NCBI GenBank assembly: GCA_963965975.1
Contig: OZ014413.1
Span: forward strand, 2,048,501 to 2,112,500
Direction of reading: 5' to 3'
Length of the DNA stretch: 64,000 nt
From: Xestospongia bergquistia
Taxonomy: Eukaryota; Porifera; Demospongiae; Haplosclerida; Petrosiidae
Shown here in pieces: positions 59,769 through 64,000 of this stretch; positions within the stretch are counted from its first letter, which is position 1; every line of letters begins with the position of its first letter. The notes under the pieces were generated by a model. That model saw nothing but the letters and a program-made list of their open reading frames with translations, searched no databases and was not told the DNA's origin. The translations under genes and the position numbers were made by a program.

Positions 59769-60196
59769 CTTTCACTTGTGTCTTTTAAAGTTTGGGCCAG
59801 TTTAAAATAGGGCCATCTGGATTTAATACTGGTTAGCATTTTAAAGTGGAATGTAACATATAATCTACATGACACAAACAGTTTAGGACTGTCTGGTATG
59901 ATTTGTATGTCAGTTTTTGAAATCAAATAAGGTCAACAGACGTGACTATGTTATTAATTAAGGAACAAGAGAATTTTTAAGATGACCAAGATGACCAAGA
60001 CACAAGCACTTCCTCAGAATTAGAAAAATAAAGGCATACAAGATTTGAAAGAATAAAATACTATTAACATATAACGTGACCTTATTTGTTAACAATACAA
60101 TAAAATAACTTCTTAATACTAAAAATAGTTTAAACTCAATGACATAATCAATTCTCATAGCATGTTGGGCAATAATTAGAAAAAAAGGCATTCTTA
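59769..60196. other. Non-coding flank beside the inverted-arm element
   Basis: Matches the paralogue 1 flank at about 30500-30660 (GGGCCATCTGGATTTAA), then unique AT-rich sequence. No gene. Confidence 0.5.
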
Positions 60197-61086
60197 AACG
60201 GAAACGTCCCAGAATGTCTAATCCCAAAATGTCTAATCCCAGAATGTCTAATCCTAGAATGTCTAATCCCATAATGTCTAAAGGTGATAACTGAGGTGTT
60301 AATGAATTGATTGTCTAATCTGAAAAGCTATATTTAAAAATCAAACGAAACAACACAGTGTCTAATTGCAGAAATGTATGATTCAATGCTTCTATTCCCA
60401 TTAGTAAGTTCATCTTTTAGCAATTTTATCTTCTCTTCTCTTTGAATTACCTTTTGTCTTTTAGCTTTGTGCAATCCTCCTGCTTGTAGCTGTAAAATAG
60501 TGACTTCAGTAGCTGCTTGTTCTTTTTGAAAGTGTTCAAGCACTTCATAAAAGTTAGGGTGTGCTTTTCTCGCTATTCTTTTAAACCTATTGTGCCATCT
60601 TTCTAAATGATTATTGGTTCTTGGGCCACTGTGAGCAAAATAGTTCCACATCGTGGTTTAAACTGACCATTCATCCAGTTTTGGTCAAAATAATCTGAGT
60701 AGTTCTTCATCTTGTCATCATCTGGTATTTCAGTTTTTAATCCATCTCAAGCAACTCGAACAAAATTGGATGGCACAAAAGCAATGGCTGCACTCTTTTG
60801 TATAAATTGCCTAATAGAGCCATCTTCTTTGTACTCTTCCACTAGTCCAAGACTTTGTACTTTTCTCCACAGACACTGCGTAAAATGAAAGTAGCAGCCA
60901 TCAATACAAGCACTGGGAAATTGAAGTTCAAGTGATTGCACTAAAGGAAGCTCAAAATCAGACATTGAAATACTCTGTTATATTAACGCCTCAGTTATCA
61001 CCTTTAGACATTATGGGATTAGACATTTTGGGATTAGACATTATGGGATTAGACATTTTGGGATTAGACATTCTGGGAATGACTCA
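60197..61086 (-). mobile_element. Left 890-bp arm: decayed Mutator-like transposase fragment
   Basis: Bounded at both ends by short arrays of a 15-bp unit (GGGATTAGACATTCT and variants): 60207-60285 and 61005-61075. On the minus strand it encodes DFELPLVQSLELQFPSACID followed by GCYFHFTQCLWRKVQSLGL (60747-60965), a Mutator-type transposase signature. A TGA and a frameshift follow, then GPRTNNHLERWHNRFKRIA (60334-60651), the usual downstream part. It is too broken to encode a transposase. Outer edge AACGGAAACGTCCC, inner edge TGAGTCATTCCC (as complement). Confidence 0.88.
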
Positions 61087-62682
61087 TGTGAACATCCTTA
61101 AAGGTAACCTTTTTATTGTTTTTATAATAATTTCTGTAAACCTAAATTCTCATTGATCTCATTCACATTTGCAGTACATTAGATACCTTGTACCAGGAGC
61201 GCATGAGCATCGCAAAGCGACGAGAAGGAGCGTCAAACTCCCTTAACCAACTGTTGTCGAATCAAGGCTTAGAACATATGTCCATATATGGACATAACTG
61301 CAAAGTGTTTTGCATTTTAATAGCTTCTGGGCTGTAACCTCTTAGTTAGGTGTGCTTTAAATAGATAAAACTTAAGAGAAGTCAAGAAGCGACTTTCTGA
61401 AGACATGGAAGTCCCTGCTACACGAAAACAGCGGCTTACTCTGTCAATGGACCCAAGAATGGCTGAACAAATGGGACATTTCAGGCTTACTGTTGGCAAA
61501 CCTGGGACTTTCTCAGGCCCATGTATTATGACTTTAAGAACTCGTGTGCTGATTTCACTTCTGCTCACCCTGGGTACACAATATATCCAGTTCATCTCAA
61601 TGGTATTGCAGTTGAGACTTTCTTTAGCCAGGTCAAGCATGCCACCTCAGCCAATTATCATCACTGAACTATGCAGAGGTGCAGTAATAACTAGAGGGAG
61701 TGTTCATGACAAGCTGAGGCGTCACCGTGGAGACTATAGAAATGCACCACTCTTTATATAAAAACACAATTTGAAACATAAACCATACAAGTAGTAAATG
61801 TTCATTCTATTAATAATGTTATAATATCAGATAATATTATCCATCATAGCAAAAAGGAAGTTTTAATAACACAGGTAAATAAAAATATATGTTGTTCAAC
61901 TGTTTCCACCTCTTTAATGACAAAAGCCTCCATAACCTACCAGTCTAATTCTTTTAAACGTTTCTCGATGTACATAACTTCTTTCTTTTTTAGTTTTTTT
62001 CACCATGATAGTTGTAATAATATTCATTGCTCCGTCACATACTTAACAGTACTTATGCTACTTAAGTGTATTTTTCTTATATGGAATAATCCATGACTGG
62101 GTTTCGACAATGGTTAGAATACAAATATAATGGCAGTTTGATGCTCCTTCACGACGCTCATGCGCTCCTGCTTGTACAAACCTGCTCTTTTCATTGTTAA
62201 AAACGTTACCTGTTTTTGCTTTCTTGCATTGCTAACATTGAGGAGTGTTTTCTTTATGAACACAACACATGCTCTTAAATGTCTGTAATTACAGGTTCCA
62301 TTAAAGTAATTATTGTATTCCCAAGTTTACATAAAAATTAAAATATATAAAAAGGTGACTTTTTGTCATACTGTTTGATTCTTTAATTACCTCATGCTAA
62401 GACACCTGACTAACAACTCGTGTACACAGAAATACTAATTGTATGTAACATTGTAGACAGAGAAACAAACTAGTAACATGCTTTTAGCTTTATTTGAATT
62501 CATTGTTCTAGTGCTTGTGCTTGGAGTTAATAAAACTCATTAGTTGTCAAATGTGTGGTTTGATTTTATCAATACTACAATGGAATAATGGAATAAAATA
62601 AGACAAATGAACACACACATATATATATACATACAGGTGTTGTCCAAAACAATTACAATTATTGTCCTGGGGTTATCATGAT
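61087..62682. other. Spacer between the inverted arms
   Basis: Contains the 977-bp inserted element; the remaining 0.6 kb (61087-61186 and 62178-62682) is AT-rich with no recognised gene and a short TA-rich run near 62620. Confidence 0.6.
61194..62170. mobile_element. Inserted 977-bp DNA element with a degenerate transposase end
   Basis: Flanked by the direct repeat CTTGTAC (61187-61193 and 62171-62177). Ends are inverted repeats starting CAGGAGCGCATGAGC, about 40 bp with an indel. On the plus strand around 61500-61760, pieces read YPVHLNGIAVETFFSQVKHA, then NYA, then ITRGSVHDKLRRHRGDYRNA in shifting frames. This resembles the C-terminal part of a P-element/THAP-like or related DDE transposase. 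The 7-8 bp duplication would fit either P-like or hAT-like elements; family not settled. Confidence 0.65.
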
Positions 62683-63572
62683 TGAGTCATTCCCAGAATG
62701 TCTAATCCCAAAATGTCTAATCCCATAATGTCTAATCCCAAAATGTCTAATCCCATAATGTCTAAAGGTGATAACTGAGGCGTTAATATAACAGAGTATT
62801 TCAATGTCTGATTTTGAGCTTCCTTTAGTGCAATCACTTGAACTTCAATTTCCCAGTGCTTGTATTGATGGCTGCTACTTTCATTTTACGCAGTGTCTGT
62901 GGAGAAAAGTACAAAGTCTTGGACTAGTGGAAGAGTACAAAGAAGATGGCTCTATTAGGCAATTTATACAAAAGAGTGCAGCCATTGCTTTTGTGCCATC
63001 CAATTTTGTTCGAGTTGCTTGAGATGGATTAAAAACTGAAATACCAGATGATGACAAGATGAAGAACTACTCAGATTATTTTGACCAAAACTGGATGAAT
63101 GGTCAGTTTAAACCACGATGTGGAACTATTTTGCTCACAGTGGCCCAAGAACCAATAATCATTTAGAAAGATGGCACAATAGGTTTAAAAGAATAGCGAG
63201 AAAAGCACACCCTAACTTTTATGAAGTGCTTGAACACTTTCAAAAAGAACAAGCAGCTACTGAAGTCACTATTTTACAGCTACAAGCAGGAGGATTGCAC
63301 AAAGCTAAAAGACAAAAGGTAATTCAAAGAGAAGAGAAGATAAAATTGCTAAAAGATGAACTTACTAATGGGAATAGAAGCATTGAATCATACATTTCTG
63401 CAATTAGACACTGTGTTGTTTCGTTTGATTTTTAAATATAGCTTTTCAGATTAGACAATCAATTCATTAACACCTCAGTTATCACCTTTAGACATTATGG
63501 GATTAGACATTCTAGGATTAGACATTCTGGGATTAGACATTTTGGGATTAGACATTCTGGGACGTTTCCGTT
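62683..63572 (+). mobile_element. Right 890-bp arm: inverted copy of the left arm
   Basis: Same length as 60197-61086 in opposite orientation. The two transposase fragments (62804-63022 and 63118-63435) translate to exactly the same residues as those of the left arm, with the same TGA and frameshift, and the outer 15-bp arrays match base for base where compared. Such identity indicates a very recent duplication, conversion between arms, or an assembly effect. Confidence 0.9.
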
Positions 63573-64000
63573 CACATAATGAGGCAAAACCTTGTATTGT
63601 ATATGTACGTCATTTTTAAACACAGTGCATCATGACATAAAAACATGACATGTTGCTATGCAACATGTCATGATTTTTATGTTCTTGATTCCAAGGAATG
63701 CATTCAGCCAATCAGATTTCAATAACCACATGTTTTGACACATCAATGTGTTTTATGGTAGATGAGAAACTTAATTGAGGCTGTTCATTGTTTCCCTTGC
63801 TTGTGGTAAGTATCTAACAAAAGCTATATGGAGGGAAGAGCAAGAGAAAATGAATGGAAGGAACTGGTTAGCTAGGTAACCAAACTGTGAAACCCTCCTT
63901 GTTGCAGCCGATGAGCAAAAATAGAACACACCCACACTGCTTGTTGTATTTTGTATGTTGAATAATGTATTAGTTGTGTACACGTGATGTTTTGTATAAA
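63573..64000. other. Right edge of the window, with a strong hairpin
   Basis: No gene. Contains a near-perfect palindrome at 63635-63682 (arms ACATAAAAACATGACATG with loop TAT after GTTGC), which could be the core of a small foldback or MITE. An unremarkable open frame on the minus strand is not supported. Confidence 0.6.

Noticed and set aside
60932-61156. Plus-strand frame rich in the repeated motif MGLDILGLDI
   Set aside because: It is a translation of the 15-bp tandem array at the element edge, not a gene.
61317-61640. Minus-strand open frame in the nested element
   Set aside because: The plus strand holds the transposase-like fragments; the minus frame shows no family motif.

Overview
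The window reads as nuclear DNA of an early-branching animal, most likely a demosponge of the Amphimedon type. This is inference. The DNA is AT-rich, genes are split by many GT-AG introns (some only about 38-55 nt), one gene encodes a mitochondrial ribosomal protein with a metazoan exon structure, and there are lineage-expanded proteins mixing ankyrin, Roc-COR GTPase, Death, CARD-like, ZU5-like and leucine-rich modules. I had no database access, so domain calls rest on motifs read by eye. Exon models were built by hand from splice sites, and the summed exon lengths of every complete model are divisible by three.

Left part (1-19 kb). Two head-to-tail soluble inorganic pyrophosphatase genes lie on the minus strand. 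The complete one (1837-5234) has intact active-site motifs. The truncated one (1-1100) has an altered metal-binding motif and has lost a catalytic lysine loop. Next is a minus-strand gene (5946-10624) encoding Death, two CARD-like, a coiled-coil and leucine-rich repeats. It faces away from a plus-strand gene for mitochondrial ribosomal protein uS15m (11397-13155). A plus-strand secreted heme peroxidase of ascorbate-peroxidase type (14691-16184) follows, with a decayed tandem copy downstream (17389-17935).

Central part (19-57 kb). Three very large minus-strand paralogues sit in tandem: 19448-28809, 33461-44499 and 50324-56606. Each begins with a giant exon encoding N-terminal ankyrin repeats, a Roc-type GTPase with a long insertion, a COR domain and a cysteine-rich end. 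They differ in their 3' exons. The first carries Death, coiled coil, ZU5-like, CARD-like and a charged tail; the second carries only a CARD-like exon; the third carries Death plus duplicated arginine/serine-rich exons. The second and third share homologous DNA on both sides of these unrelated 3' exons, so the effector cassette looks exchanged or differentially lost. The second gene has about 34 near-identical 207-bp units, each encoding two ankyrin repeats. A conserved CCAAT/E-box element with a candidate splice donor lies about 3.5 kb upstream of the first two genes and is inverted upstream of the third.

Right part (57-64 kb) and insertions. Mobile DNA is frequent: a Mutator-like element with perfect 51-bp ends inside the upstream region of the second giant gene, a 284-bp MITE with an empty paralogous site, a TTAA-flanked element in an intron, a pogo/Tigger remnant, and a pair of essentially identical 890-bp inverted arms (decayed Mutator-like transposase bounded by 15-bp repeats) around a spacer holding another inserted element.

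Interpretation: the best candidate for an undescribed system is the tandem ankyrin / Roc-COR / Death-or-CARD family, whose layout suggests sensor (fast-evolving ankyrin array), switch (GTPase) and adaptor (death-fold tail), possibly working with the neighbouring Death/CARD/LRR protein. Function is inferred from architecture only.
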